Shown here in pieces: positions 33,945 to 45,826 of a DNA stretch of 64,000 bases; position 1 is the first letter of the stretch; the number at the start of each line of letters is the position of its first letter. The DNA is taken from contig CM028335.1 in NCBI GenBank assembly GCA_016647705.1, positions 2,976,001 to 3,040,000 of the forward strand, in the 5' to 3' direction. The stretch is from Eucommia ulmoides (Eukaryota > Streptophyta > Magnoliopsida > Garryales > Eucommiaceae). Under the pieces are notes generated by a model. It searched no databases. It saw only the letters and a program-made list of their open reading frames with translations, and was not told where the DNA came from. Made by a program: the position numbers and the translations under genes.

Positions 33945-35640
33945 TTATTTACTGTTGTGGTGGAGGTGAGTAAACAAATATTTGTTGTGGTGGTAGTGAA
34001 AGTGCATATTTATTGTGATGGTAATGGTGGTGATAAGGAATATTTGGTGTGGTAATGGTGGTGATAGGAATATTTATTGTAGTGGTGGAAGTGATATAAA
34101 TGTTTATTGTGGTGGTGGCTATAGTGATCTCGAATATTTTGTTGTGGTGGTAGTAATAGTGATGGTGAATATTTACTGTGGCGGTAGTAGTGATAGGAAT
34201 GCTTGTTGTTGTTGTGGTGGTGATAACGAACATTTACTGTGGTGGTGGCAGTGGTAGGTATTATTTTTGTGGTAGTAGTAATGATAAGACTGTTTACTGT
34301 GCAGGTGGCGGCGGCGATAGTAAATGTTTGTTGTGGTGGTGAAGTGGTGGCAATGAATGTTTATTATGGGGGGGTGGCAGTTATTATTTTAAGGGAAAAA
34401 TATAATTTAGATCCTTTAACTATTGACACATTTCTAAGTGGTCCCTCTAAGTTTAAACGTTTCATTTCAAACCCTCTACGTATCATAACGGTTCAAATTG
34501 GTCCTTCTGTTAGAAAATCAGTTAAAACTAACGGAATTTAGGGGCAAAATGGTCTTTTAACGTTTTTTAAAATTTTTTAATCATTTTTAATTAATTTTTT
34601 TTTTATCTTTCTCTCTTCCTCCCCTTCCTCTCTCTCTCTCTCTCTCCCGCCACCTCTCTCTCCCTCTCCCTCTCCCTCTTCCTCCACTTCCCCTCTCTCC
34701 CTCCCACCCCAGCCCCTGCAACAGGGGGTGAAAAATCACCCCCTGTTGCAGGGGCTGGGGTGGGAGGGAGAGAGGGGAAGTGGAGGAAGAGGGAGAGGGA
34801 GGTGGCGAGAGAGAGAGAGATAAAAAAAAATTAATTAAAAATGATTAAAAAAAAAAAATTAACGTGAAAAGACCATTTTGCCCCTGAGATTCTGTTAGTT
34901 TTAACGGAATCTCTAACGGAGGAACCATTTTGAAAAGTTATGATACATAGAGGGTTTAAAATGAAACGTTTAAATTTAGAAGGACCACTTAGAAATGTGT
35001 CAATAATTAGAGGGTCTAAATTGTATTTTTTCCTTATTTTAATGTGGTGATCAATAGTGGTTATGGTGGTTGTAAAATTTGTAGTTGCAATGAATATTTA
35101 CTGCAGTAGTGAATCAGTGTTGTGGCTACAGTGGTGGTAGGTCGTGATGATGATGATTACGAATATTTTATTGTGCCGGTGGTAGTGATGATATTAATTT
35201 TTACTGGGATAGTGGCGGTAATAATAATATTTGTTGTTGTTGTGATAATGAATATTTACTGTAGTAATAGCTTTGGTAGAAATATTTGATGTGGTAATTG
35301 TGGTGATAAGAATATTTATTGTGTTTGTACAATAATGATAGTATATGTCTGTTGTGGCGATGGTGGTAGTGAATGCTTGTTGTTGTGGTGGTGGTGGTGA
35401 TTATTTTGATGTGATGATCAATGGTGATTGTAAAATTTGTAATTGCAATGAATATTTACTATAGTAAATCGTTGTTGTTGCTACAGTGGTGGTAAGCGGT
35501 AGTCATGGTAATGGTGATTTTGATGCAATGATGGGTGTGTTCGGTGGTGGTGATGATGGTAATGATGATAATAGTGAATGGTTATTGTATGTGTGACAAT
35601 GATAGTGAATGGCTGTTGTAGTAGCTAGTGTTTATTGCTG
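33945..35640. repeat. Degenerate minisatellite, ~35-55-bp unit (GTGGTGGTGATAGGAATATTTATTGT type)
   Basis: Units of the form TTATTGTGGTGGTGGTGATA then GGAATATT recur many times from 33945 to 34380 and again from 35040 to 35640, in the same orientation. Unit length and sequence drift. The array is cut by the palindromic element at 34393-35033. Confidence 0.75.
34393..35033. mobile_element. Foldback element: 641-bp near-perfect palindrome
   Basis: Each half is about 318 bp and is nearly the reverse complement of the other. The centre is TCACCCCCTGTTGCAGGGG facing its copy across an AAAA loop near 34732. Ends are GGGAAAAATATAATTTAGA and, reverse complemented, GGAAAAAATACAATTTAGA. TTATTTTAA at 34384-34392 and 35034-35042 is a perfect 9-bp target duplication. 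The inner arms are CT-rich (left) and GA-rich (right). High arm similarity near the centre suggests recent origin or arm correction. No coding sequence. Confidence 0.85.
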
Positions 35641-35868
35641 AAAAAAAATTGAGTGCTATTTTTGTCATGGAAATTTATATTTTTAAAATTGGATTTTTGG
35701 TTAAAAATAAAAATAGGGTGGAGATAATTTTATTTAGTGTTCGGGATTTGGGACTCATTATCAAAAAACCCTAGAAATATTTAACTTTCTGGAAAATTAT
35801 ATTTTTTTGTGCCTAAACTATTAGTAGATGTCTATATGGATTTTGAGGTTTTTCAAATTGTATATTTA

Positions 35869-37066
35869 GGCCCCGTTTGGTTAGTGTTTCCATTTCATTC
35901 CAATTCAACTTGACCCAACTCAAAAAATAAAAATTGATTCTCAAAATTCTAAGAAAATGGGAAACAATTTTTATTTATTTATTTTTTGTGCCAAAAAAAT
36001 TGAATCCAAATGAGAGGATACGCTCATAATTATTAGAGATGTTAATGAGTCATGTGTTCAACTTTTGTTAAGCTCAAAACATATAAAGTTTTATTTTTCA
36101 ATTTTCTCTCTCCCATTTTTATCGTCTTCTTCGTCTTCGCCGAACTCCTCCTTGTTCGTCGTCCACTACCTGCTCGTCGTTCTCTTTCTCTCCTCACAAT
36201 CGTCTTTGCCATCCTGGCCTCCTTCTCTCCTCGTCTTCGCAATTATTCCTCCTCCTCCTCTCCTACCCGTCGCCTTCCTCATACTTCGTATCATCATCGC
36301 CATCGTCTTTGATCTGTTGGACATCAATTTCGATTTCGATCTGTTCACCGTCGTCTTCGATTTGTTCAACATCGAATACGAACTCGTCTTCGTTGTCCAC
36401 CTCCTCTTCGATCTGTTCACCGTCGTCTTGAATATGTTCGACATCGATTTCGAACTCGTCTTTGCCGTCCACCTCCTCTTCAATCTTTTCGTTGTCGCTT
36501 TCAATCTGTTCGACGTCGATTTCGTTCTTGATTTCAATTACTGAATTTGGTTTAGGGTTTGATTTCGATTTCGATTTAGTTTGACATCGATTTGGTTTAG
36601 ATTTCATCACGAAATTGATTTTCGATTTCATCACGAAATCGATTTCGATTTTCGATTTCTATTCCGATTTTTTATTTCAATTTTGAAATCGATTTCTCTT
36701 TTCGATCAATTTCGATTTCATCACAAAATCGATTTAGGGTTTAATTATTTATTTTGGTTTAGGGTACATTCTTGATTTTGGTTTAGGGTTGGTTCTTGAT
36801 TAAAGGGTTTAGTTGAATTTCATGAAATCAATTATAGGGTTTGTTCTTGATTTGGGGATTTTGGTTGAATTTGGGGATTTGATTGAATCAATTCTAGAAT
36901 AATATTGTTACCAAACGTCATTCTCTTCCTAATACAAAAAAAAAAAAAAAAAAAAAAATGTCGTTACCAAATGCACTTTTGCTCCCAGTATGGAACAGAA
37001 TTTTCAACCCAACCCAACCTAACTCATCTAAGTTGAGTTGAGAAAAGTAGAAACACTAACCAACAT
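35869..37066. mobile_element. MITE-like element with GTTTGGTTAGTGTTTC ends
   Basis: The left end reads GGCCCCGTTTGGTTAGTGTT then TCCATTTC...CAATTCAACTT. The right end reverse complemented reads GTTGGTTAGTGTTTCTACTT then TTCTCAACTCAACTT. A GGCCCCGTTTGG start fits PIF/Harbinger or hAT MITEs. The right terminal few bases do not match the left, so the exact end and target duplication are unresolved. The interior holds a minisatellite and GATTTCGATTTC-type short repeats. Confidence 0.5.
36297..36531. repeat. 72-bp tandem repeat, open on the minus strand as an acidic repeat
   Basis: GATCTGTTCACCGTCGTCTT begins units at 36338 and 36410, and a worn third unit starts at 36482; a partial one precedes. 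The period of 72 is a multiple of three, so frames stay open. The minus strand reads as EEEVDGKDEFEIDVEHIQDD-type repeats and the plus strand as a hydrophobic FDLFTVVFDLF repeat. I see no start, homolog or splice context that would make this a gene. Confidence 0.65.
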
Positions 37067-37750
37067 TGAGAAAAATCCCAGTTTGGTTTAATTCGCAAAA
37101 TAAAAAACATTGTTAATTATTTTAAATGAAAAATGGGTTGCTCAACTTGTGACATTTTAATAGGATATTTTTGTGATTTTACCACTTTACTAAATTTAAG
37201 ATTTTTTTTTTTACTAACGATTTAAACTTCTCTATCTCATTTCTCTGACAAATTGTTATTATGAATTTTTTTTGTAAAAACACATATTATATTTAGTGGA
37301 GTGATGAAATGAGTAGATATTCACGATAGAAGGTCGGCACAATCCATTATTCATCCGATCTAGGATTCGGATTGAAATAAATATGAAACTTTAATAAATC
37401 AAATCTATAACTTGGTAAATCTCATAAGTTCCCCCACAGACACTCACCCCACGGACAGATTTAGTTGTTAGCCTATCTCTTTCTTTGAAACATTCCTCCT
37501 GTTTGAGTAGATTTTAATTGTTGACGAGTATCTTCGAACTCCTCTAATTTTATTACAATGAAAGTTTTATTTGGCGAATTCATTCCAATTGATTTCAATT
37601 CCATTATTATTATTTTGTGCAATAATTAAATCAACATTTAAGTTACATTACTATTTCATTGTAATTAACAAAAAATTTCAACCACCTTTCAATTTGTGAA
37701 AGAAAAAAATAATTAATTTATTAAAATTTATGACAATATAATTTGGAAAA
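37067..37750. other. Intergenic, no gene seen
   Basis: AT-rich sequence. The stretch near 37320-37440 (TCACGATAGAAGGTCGGCAC, AATAAATATGAAACTTTAAT) recalls the inner right arm of the element at 4682-5384, but no complete element was resolved. Confidence 0.4.
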
Positions 37751-39531
37751 GGGTTAATTACACTTTACCCTCTTATGGTTTGACTCATTTGCACTTTATT
37801 CCTCTATAGTTCAAACGTCGCCACTTACTCCCCATGTGATTTGTAGACCTAAGTGCAATTGTAACTCCGTTGACGGAAAGATCAAAATGTTGATTTTACG
37901 CTTATGTAATTATTTACTTTTTTTGGGGTATAAAGTGCAATTAACCCAAAGACTTTACTCTCTCTCTCATCTCAACTGAGAGCCTTCGCCGCCGACCTCG
38001 CCATTTGTCGTCGTCCTCAATCTGGTCACCTCCCATTGACACCACCGCCATCGCCATCGCCTACCATCGACAAGACTAACCATCGCCATCGGCCACCTTT
38101 CACAGCCAACCACAACGACGGCCACCTTCCACCGCCAAGTGCCAACCCTTCCTTCCTCTCTCTTTACTCAGAAGACAGAGCAGAAATGACCCCGAAAAAT
38201 CTTAGAAAAACAGCGACGAAATCGAGTCAAAATAGAGAAGAAATGACCCCAAATTGGATCTTGAGAATGTGATTTGCTCTAATTTGAGAAAATTGAAACC
38301 CATACCACGATCTGGGTATGAAATTCGACGGCGGCGACGACATGAAATTTAAAGAAATCGGAATCCGGAGGCGACGGCGGCAGCATGAAATTCGACGTTA
38401 TTGTTGTTCGTTTTGGTGGTGTTCGGCGGTGGTATTGTTTTTGGTTTGGCCGGTGTTTGTGGTGGTGGAAATGGTCCCTGGTGGCGGTGGTGGTGTTCCT
38501 GTGGTGTTCGGTGGTGGTGTCCTGGTGGTGGTGGTGGCGGCGGTGAAAATGGTCCCTGGTGGTGGTGGTGGGGATTTGGAGAAGATAAAACGGTGAAAAT
38601 CACATAAATTCATCACCATCACCAAACTTCCAGAGAGAGAGAGAGGAGAGAGAATATCAGGTGGGTTTGATTTTTTTAAGTATTTATGACACTTTATACC
38701 TTGGAGTTTGATTATTAGTTATTTTATTATTTAATAAAAATATTTTCAATTGAAAATATTTTTATTTAAATTTAATTAAAATAGAATTTAATTCAATTGA
38801 ATATATTTTTTTATATTTTTTCTTCAATTCAATTTAAATTAAATTCAATTGAAATATTTTTAAAAATTAAAATTAAAAATATTTTTAATTGAATTCTAAT
38901 AAAAATATTTCAATTAATTTTAATTCAATTAAAAATATTTTTAATTTTAATTTTTAAAAATATTTTAATTAAATTCCAGTAAAAATATTTTTAATTGAAT
39001 TGAATTCAATTGCAATTAAATTTAATTTCATTTAATAATATTTCAAGGAAAAAGAAACAAAATACACAATAATCCCTCAAGATATTGAAAACAAATTAAA
39101 TGTTCTGTGTATGAAAATAAATTACATTATCATCTCTCAATTTACATTAATCACATTTGCATTTTTTTTTTCGAAATCAGCATAAAAAACACTTTAAGAA
39201 GACATAAAAAATAAAAATATGGATGAAAAAAAAATAAGTGAGAAGTGTTGGTTTTGTGTAAAAAAATCAGTGAGAATAGGTGGAGCTATATAGAGAGATA
39301 CAGGGGTAAAATGAGAAGAAAGAAAATATACTTTGGAAGGAAAAAACACAAAAAACAAATCAATTCTCGCTGCAAGCACGTGAAACTCAATTCTGTCAAT
39401 TTTAACAAAAAAATGTTAATTTTACATTTAGGCCCAAAACTACAAGAGGATAAATGGCGATGTGACATCTGAATCACAAGAAATAAAATACAAATAGACC
39501 AAATCATAAGAAAGTAAAATATAATTAACCC
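37751..39531. mobile_element. MULE-like element with ~85-bp terminal inverted repeats
   Basis: Left end GGGTTAATTACACTTTACCC; right end reverse complemented GGGTTAATTATATTTTACTT. Similarity continues through TTATGGTTTGACTCATTTGC / TTATGATTTGGTCTATTTGT and ACTTTATTCCT / ATTTTATTTCT to ACGTCGCC / ACATCGCC. The flanks tttggaaaa (37742-37750) and tttgaaaaa (39532-39540) are a 9-bp duplication with one mismatch. Inside are CACCGCCATCGCC DNA (38040-38140), GGTGGTGG DNA (38410-38590) and an AT-rich AATTGAATTCAATT stretch (38700-39040). No transposase. Confidence 0.78.
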
Positions 39532-39820
39532 TTTGAAAAATTACTCAAAAAATATTAGAACACATTAATTTGCTTCGAACCGGGCATAAACTTGCAATAA
39601 ATTCAAGTGAAAGATGCTAAAAGAGAGACGACGCAAATCTTAACAACAATTCAAAAATATTTTCGGCCAATGCTTGCGCCGAAGCAAAACAATCAATTCA
39701 TCATGTTTTAAAGAGAGAAAAATACTGCTACTACTCTAGAGCCAAAAACAAAAACATACAGCAAAATTTAAATAATCATTGTCCCAAAAAAAAATCCCGG
39801 AACAAGAAACCGCTAGTCGC

Positions 39821-42800
39821 TTAGTCGACTTCCTCAATCTTAGGACCAGCACCGCTTCCACCAGCAGGAGGAGCATCATCATCATCCATGGCACCACCCA
39901 TGTCACCACCAGCACCCTGGTACATCTTAGCAATGATGGGGTTACAGATGCTTTCTAGCTCCTTCATCTTGTCCTCGAACTCATCAGCCTCAGCCAACTG
40001 GTTGCTGTCCAGCCACTGAATGGCCTGATCAATAGCATCCTCAATCTTCTTCTTGTCATCGGGCGAAAGCTTCGACCCGATCTTCTCGTCCTTCACAGTG
40101 TTCCTCATGTTGTAAGAGTAGTTCTCCAGGGCATTCTTTGCCTCCACCTTCTTCTTGTGCTCTTCATCCTCTGACTTGTATTTCTCTGCTTCCTGAACCA
40201 TCTTCTCAATATCCTCCTTTGAAAGCCTTCCCTTGTCATTAGTAATGGTGATCTTGTTCTTCTGACCGGTGGTCTTGTCCTCAGCCGAGACATTTAGGAT
40301 ACCATTGGCATCAATGTCAAAGCAGACAGTGATCTGAGGGACACCACGGGGTGCCGGAGGGATGCCAGAGAGTTCAAATTTTCCAAGCAAGTTGTTGTCC
40401 CTGGTTCTTGTCCTCTCCCCCTCGTAGACTTGGATCAAGACACCAGGTTGGTTGTCAGAGTAGGTGGAGAAGACCTGCTCCTTCTTGGTGGGGATGGTGG
40501 TGTTTCTGGGGATCAATACGGTCATGACTCCTCCAGCTGTTTCCAACCCCAGAGAGAGAGGGGTGACGTCAAGGAGGAGGAGGTCCTGGACCTTCTCGTT
40601 GCCCTCGCCGCTGAGGATTGCTGCCTGGACGGCAGCACCATAAGCAACAGCCTCATCGGGGTTGATGCTCTTGCAGAGCTCTTTCCCGTTGAAGAAGTCT
40701 TGCAACAACTGTTGCACCTTGGGGATACGGGTGGAGCCACCAACAAGGACCACATCATGGACGGTGCTCTTGTCCATCTTGGCGTCCCTCAAGCACTTCT
40801 CCACTGGCTCCATGCACTTCCTGAAGAGATCCATGTTGAGTTCCTCAAACCTGGCACGGGTGATGGTGGAGTAGAAATCGATGCCCTCATACAAGGAGTC
40901 AATTTCAATGGTGGTTTGAGCAGTGGATGAGAGAGTCCTCTTGGCTCTCTCGCATGAAGTTCTCAACCTCCTGAGAGCCCTAGGGTTTCCGGTGATGTCT
41001 TTCTTGTGCTTTCTCTTGAATTCCTGGACGAAATGGTTCACCATTCTGTTGTCAAAATCTTCACCGCCCAAATGGGTGTCACCAGCTGTGGCTTTCACCT
41101 CAAAGATACCCTCCTCAATGGTGAGGAGAGAGACATCAAAAGTGCCACCACCGAGATCAAAGATCAAAACGTTCTTTTCACCAACGCTGGTTGCCTTTTT
41201 GTCAAGACCGTAGGCAATTGCAGCTGCTGTGGGTTCGTTGATGATTCGCATCACGTTGAGACCAGCGATGACACCGGCATCCTTGGTGGCCTGGCGTTGG
41301 GAATCATTGAAGTATGCAGGGACAGTGACAACAGCATTCTTCACGGTTGAACCAAGATAGGCCTCAGCAATCTCACGCATCTTGATGAGAACCATGGAAG
41401 AGATTTCCTCAGCGGCAAATTGCTTCTCCTCACCCTTGTAGTTGACTACAATCATAGGCTTGTCACCAGCTCCAGGAATAAGCTTGAATGGCCACAACTT
41501 GATGTCACTTTGCACGGAAGCATCACTAAATCTTCTACCAATCAATCTCTTTGCATCTGAAAAACCAAACGTTTTTTAATTGATGAGAAAAGAGATGGGG
41601 GGACGGAGGCATAACAAAACCAAACATTTCCAACAAACTTGAATAGAGAAATTACAATACAGTGATCTATGTTCATTATATGCAAAAGATCCACAATCCT
41701 GATCGATTTTATCACTAAACATAGATCAAATAGATCAGGTTATTAATCACTAAATATATTAGAGCAACTCAAACGAGTGTGCCAATTTTTGTGTGCTATT
41801 TCCCCAATATGGGACAACAATAGTGTTATGACACATCATTATTTAGATCCATACTCAACTGTGGCAAATTGGTGTGCTATTTTTTATTTCTTAACCAATT
41901 AATCTAACACAACTCAAATAAAAAAAATCATAAACTAAGTCAACCGAACCTAATTAAACCCAAATAAACAACTTATTTAAACCCAAATAAATTTTATTAA
42001 ATCAAAGTTACAATGAACATAACCAAACAAATCCTATCCAACAGTACCAAAATGGCACACATGATAGCGCATTGGAGCATGGACTCCAAAATGACCAAAA
42101 AAATGGATTGCACATGGATACATGGGATAACTCTGGCATTGGAGTTGCTTATGCAGATAAAATTTGGCATTTATTCAAATTTCTTATTTATTCAAATTTC
42201 TTAGCGAACACAGTACCGAGCAGATCGCGTTATTCAATAGCTTATAAGCATGTGTATTAGGTTTAGGATCCAGCATGATACATACATAAATTCAGTATCT
42301 AATTACTAATACTAAACTGGCCTGACGACACTGTAGATATGGTAGACCTTCAACAAGCCAATAAGATTATGTCACTAAAACTGAGCTGCATGCTAAAATA
42401 TCTTAACAAATCTATTTTTTACAGGTACTTGGAACTTAAAATCCATATGTATACCATAAGAAACATCAGATCTAACAGATCTATTAAACCTATAAGACAA
42501 ACAAAGATCAAATAGGATCAAACAGCAACAATACAGAGAATGCAGCTAAATTCATAACCAAAATCATCGATAAAATAACTTAACCAAGTCAACGATATCA
42601 ATATAAAACAGATCTGGATATCACGGGAGCAAAAATAGATCTGAAAAACATAAAACATACAAGTTTAATAGATCTGGGAGCTTAGATCTTACCGAAGACA
42701 GTGTTGATCGGGTTCATCGCGACCTGGTTCTTGGCGGCATCGCCGATCAAACGTTCAGAGTCGGTGAAGGCAACATACGATGGAGTCGTCCTGTTACCCT

Positions 42801-42906
42801 GATCATTGGCGATGATCTCAACACGGTCGTGTTGCCATACGCCGACGCAAGAGTACGTGGTTCCGAGATCGATTCCGATCGCCGGTCCTTCTCCTTTGCC
42901 GGCCAT
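39821..42906 (-). CDS. HSP70: Cytosolic heat-shock cognate 70 kDa protein (Hsp70/Hsc70), two exons
   Basis: An ATP-driven chaperone of the cytosol and nucleus. Exon 1 is 42906-42693 ([20 protein letters not shown] onward, to NTVFG), intron 42692-41557 with GT...AG, exon 2 41556-39821 ([12 protein letters not shown] onward). The product is 649 residues, normal for the family. All Hsp70 signatures are present: IDLGTTYS at about 12-19, [14 protein letters not shown] near 200, [15 protein letters not shown] near 340, then the substrate-binding domain and lid, a Gly-rich tail and the C-terminal EEVD that binds TPR co-chaperones and marks cytosolic forms. The single intron splits the codon for the Asp of [10 protein letters not shown], the standard plant Hsc70 position. 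The promoter has a TATA box and heat-shock element. The frame is intact; constitutive or inducible use cannot be decided from sequence. A MITE lies in the intron. Confidence 0.97.
41762..42148. mobile_element. MITE in the Hsp70 intron
   Basis: Left end GAGCAACTCAAACGAGTGTG, right end reverse complemented GCAACTCCAATGCCAGAGTT: GCAACTC plus scattered further matches. GTGTGCCAATTT/TGTGTGCTATTT and AAATGGCACAC/ATGATAGCGC words lie in opposite orientation inside. TTA occurs at both edges (41759-41761 and 42149-42151), a possible 3-bp target duplication. It lies well away from both splice sites. Confidence 0.55.
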
Positions 42907-43018
42907 TGCTCTCGCTTCGTGTCGGCGAATGCGAAAAGAAAAGCTAAAAGAAACGAAAAATGGCGTACAGACTAGGGTTTGTACAATTTGATGTTTGAGA
43001 AGCGGCCGGAGCAGCGAG

Positions 43019-43055
43019 TATTTATACGCCTTGGAGCAAGTGTTCCAGAATCTTC
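43019..43055 (-). promoter_or_regulatory. Hsp70 core promoter: TATA box and perfect heat-shock element
   Basis: On the minus strand TATAAATA lies at 43026-43019, about 113 bp upstream of the Hsp70 start codon. Immediately upstream of it, TTC-NN-GAA-NN-TTC (43043-43055; the three boxes are at 43043, 43048 and 43053) is a perfect three-box heat-shock element, the binding site of trimeric HSF. This supports heat-inducible transcription with a leader of roughly 80-90 bases. Reading is direct; activity is inference. Confidence 0.8.
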
Positions 43056-43470
43056 CAAGTCCCTGGAGAGTTGTCAACCGTCGGATCTTTCATCGTGCGG
43101 CTCCAGATTCTTCGCGTGGAGCAAGTTGATTGGTTCCGTAATTGGCCGATCCCCATAAACTTCCTGCAGTTATGCAGTAATATTTTGTGCGTCGAGAATA
43201 ATTTAATAAAAAAATAAAAGTACAATGTTGTGCTCTTTGGATTGCAGGAGTTATAGGAGTAGCAAGTAGAGGCTGGCGGACATTGACCCATTCAATTTGG
43301 AGGGCGCAGCCCAACAAATTTTGACACGGGTTGGGGTAGTGTTGAGTCTAAGGTACACATGGGCCTATATGTTACTTTACCGTTTTGCCCTTGACGTTTG
43401 ACAAATTTTGTAAGGATACTTACCGCTTTTCACTTTTCCTGTCATTTTGTCGAAAATCACACATTTCTTC

Positions 43471-43624
43471 TGTCATTTTAAAAATACTAATTTACTATGG
43501 TCATGACAAAGCCCTAACCCCCCACTTTCTCTATAAATAGTTGTATATATGATGTATTATTTGTATCTATTTCTTATAATATTAATTCAGTTATCATGTT
43601 TTTCATATCTCAATTATCTTAACA
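43471..43624 (+). repeat. 5' LTR of the outer Copia element
   Basis: The 3' two thirds (from about 43513, CCCTAACCCCCC, then CTATAAATAGTTGTATATAT to TTATCTTAACA) matches the 3' LTR at 61494-61651. The first 40 bases match poorly, so the true start is uncertain. It is followed directly by the primer-binding site. Confidence 0.75.
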
Positions 43625-45826
43625 TGGTATCAAGAGTAAGTCCTTTTTAGATCTGTTCTCTCTAAACATTTTTTTTTAAAACCACCACACTAACATCTTC
43701 ATCTTGTAGAGACGAACACGACGTTACCAAAATCACCACCACCAGAGTACCAACGCGCTCTCACACGCCTCCCATGGCCTACAGTACCACCAAGCTACGT
43801 CGTCTCGAATTTTGGGCTCTACCGCCTCAACCAGGGCTTTAAATCCATCTCACAATATACCATTAAAACCGTCTTGACGAGATGATTCAAATGACGAAAA
43901 CATCAAGGTTGTCTAACCCGGCACACGTCCACGCACGATCGTTTACTCCAGTTCCCGTTTCATATCCACGTGTCTGCTTGCGCCGTCTCGGATTTTGGGC
44001 TCTACCACCTCAACTAGGGCTCCAAATCTATCTCATAATATACCATCGAAACTGTCTCGACGAGACAATTCAAACCACGTAAAACTTATCATCGTTTGAA
44101 ACCGCACGTACCCCTACGTGCGGCTAGAAGCTCCTGCTTCTGTTTGCTCTCAGATTCACGCGCATACTAGGTGTTCCCATCGCCACATCAGCACTAATAA
44201 AGTACAGTCAGTGCCGCATCAATGCCATCTCAGTGACCATTCAGCGCGACGTCACCACTATGTCAGCTTGTTGACCATCACATATCCGTTGACCACCACG
44301 TCAGTGCCAGTTAACCAGGCCCTTGCCACGTCACCGGTTTTTCTAAAGTAACTTTCTTTTACCAGTTCAAGCCTTTTTAGACCGGTTTTCTGCAAATTTG
44401 GACCGGTTCCTGAGGATTTTCGATGTTTTGATTCTATTTCTGGCCTCTGTTTTGTGATTTGAGGCTCACATAATATACTTTCTATTATATTCATGTGATT
44501 CCTACACCGGTTCACCCATTTTTCACCTAATTCTTGAAGATTTAATATCGATTCCTGGATAATTTCAACATTCTGAATCTATTTGTGATATATGTTTAAT
44601 CAAATTTGGATCATACAGTATGATTCTATTTATATTGTTGATTCGTTTTATCACGGAAATTTGATCAGTTCAAAGAGCTCTCAATCGGTTCTTCATGAGT
44701 ATAGACTGGTTCCTGAACGATTTCAACGTTCTGAATCAATCCGTGACAATAGTTTCTCCAGGTTCAACATCGATGTTTGTGAGTTCTTTGCTCATTACCA
44801 ATGCCAAAGAGGGTTCAGATTCTAGTTCCACTACTGTTACCATGTCTATTGCAGATTTGGCTTCACTCATCCATCATATTTTCTCCAAAAATGGTACAAA
44901 TCTTTTTCCTACTCTTTCACTTACTACAAATAACTCTTCTTGGTTCTTTGATTTTACCTATTGTAATCATATGATAGCTAATCCCAATATTTTTTTTTTA
45001 ACCAAACTCTCTGCTATAAATGTCCTTAGTATTCATACCGCTGATGGTTCTCAAATGCATGTTATTCATACCGGTCAGGTTTCTACTTCCCATCTTTCTA
45101 TTCCTAACATGTATTTGATTTCGAAACTCACCTTAAATCTTTTATCTGTTGGGGAACTTTGTGAATTGAAATTTGAAATCATATTTTATAATAGTCGTTG
45201 TTGTGTGCAGGATTCTCGGATAGGAGAAACCCTTGGGACTGGTCATAAAGTTGGACATCTATTTGAACTCAGCAGTTTGCACCTTCCATCTCCAATTCCA
45301 CCACCACCACAACCACAACCACATGTCTCTTCATCAACCTGTGCAACTTCGCCACCAGTATCTTCATCATTATCATCATTCTTATATCTACAGCCACCGG
45401 TGTTTCTAACACTATACCAAATTTGGCATTCTTGGTTAAGCCACACTTTATCTAACCGATTCAAATCGCTTATCTCTAGCCGTCAATTAGGTTTAGTTCA
45501 GTATGAGTCTTTCAAATGTATCCATTGCCAACTTGTAAAATAATCAACCCTACCTTTCAAAAAGAGTTGGTCTATTTCTCTTGCACCTTTTGATTTAATT
45601 CATTCTGATATTTAAGGGCCTTCTTCTCACGCCTCGATGAGTGGTTGTCGTTACTTTGTTATCTTTGTGGATGATTACTCTCGATATACATGATTATTTC
45701 TTATGAAACATCGATGCGAACTATTCCAAATATACTCCGAGTTTTTTTCTATGGTTCAAACCCAATTTTCTAGAAATATCAAAGTTTTTTGCTCAGATAA
45801 TGCAATGGAATACAAAGATCGTGCCT

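Noticed and set aside
34386-35040. 5-bp target duplication ATTTT for the palindromic element, implying another transposon class
   Set aside because: Shifting the ends by two bases gives a perfect 9-bp TTATTTTAA duplication and GG...CC ends like the neighbours, which fits better.
36065-36634. Acidic repeat protein on the minus strand
   Set aside because: The periodic 72-bp minisatellite explains the open frame. No upstream promoter-like context or homolog is recognised.
40430-40930. A 166-codon frame antisense to Hsp70
   Set aside because: A shadow of the conserved Hsp70 coding strand; no independent evidence for an antisense gene.
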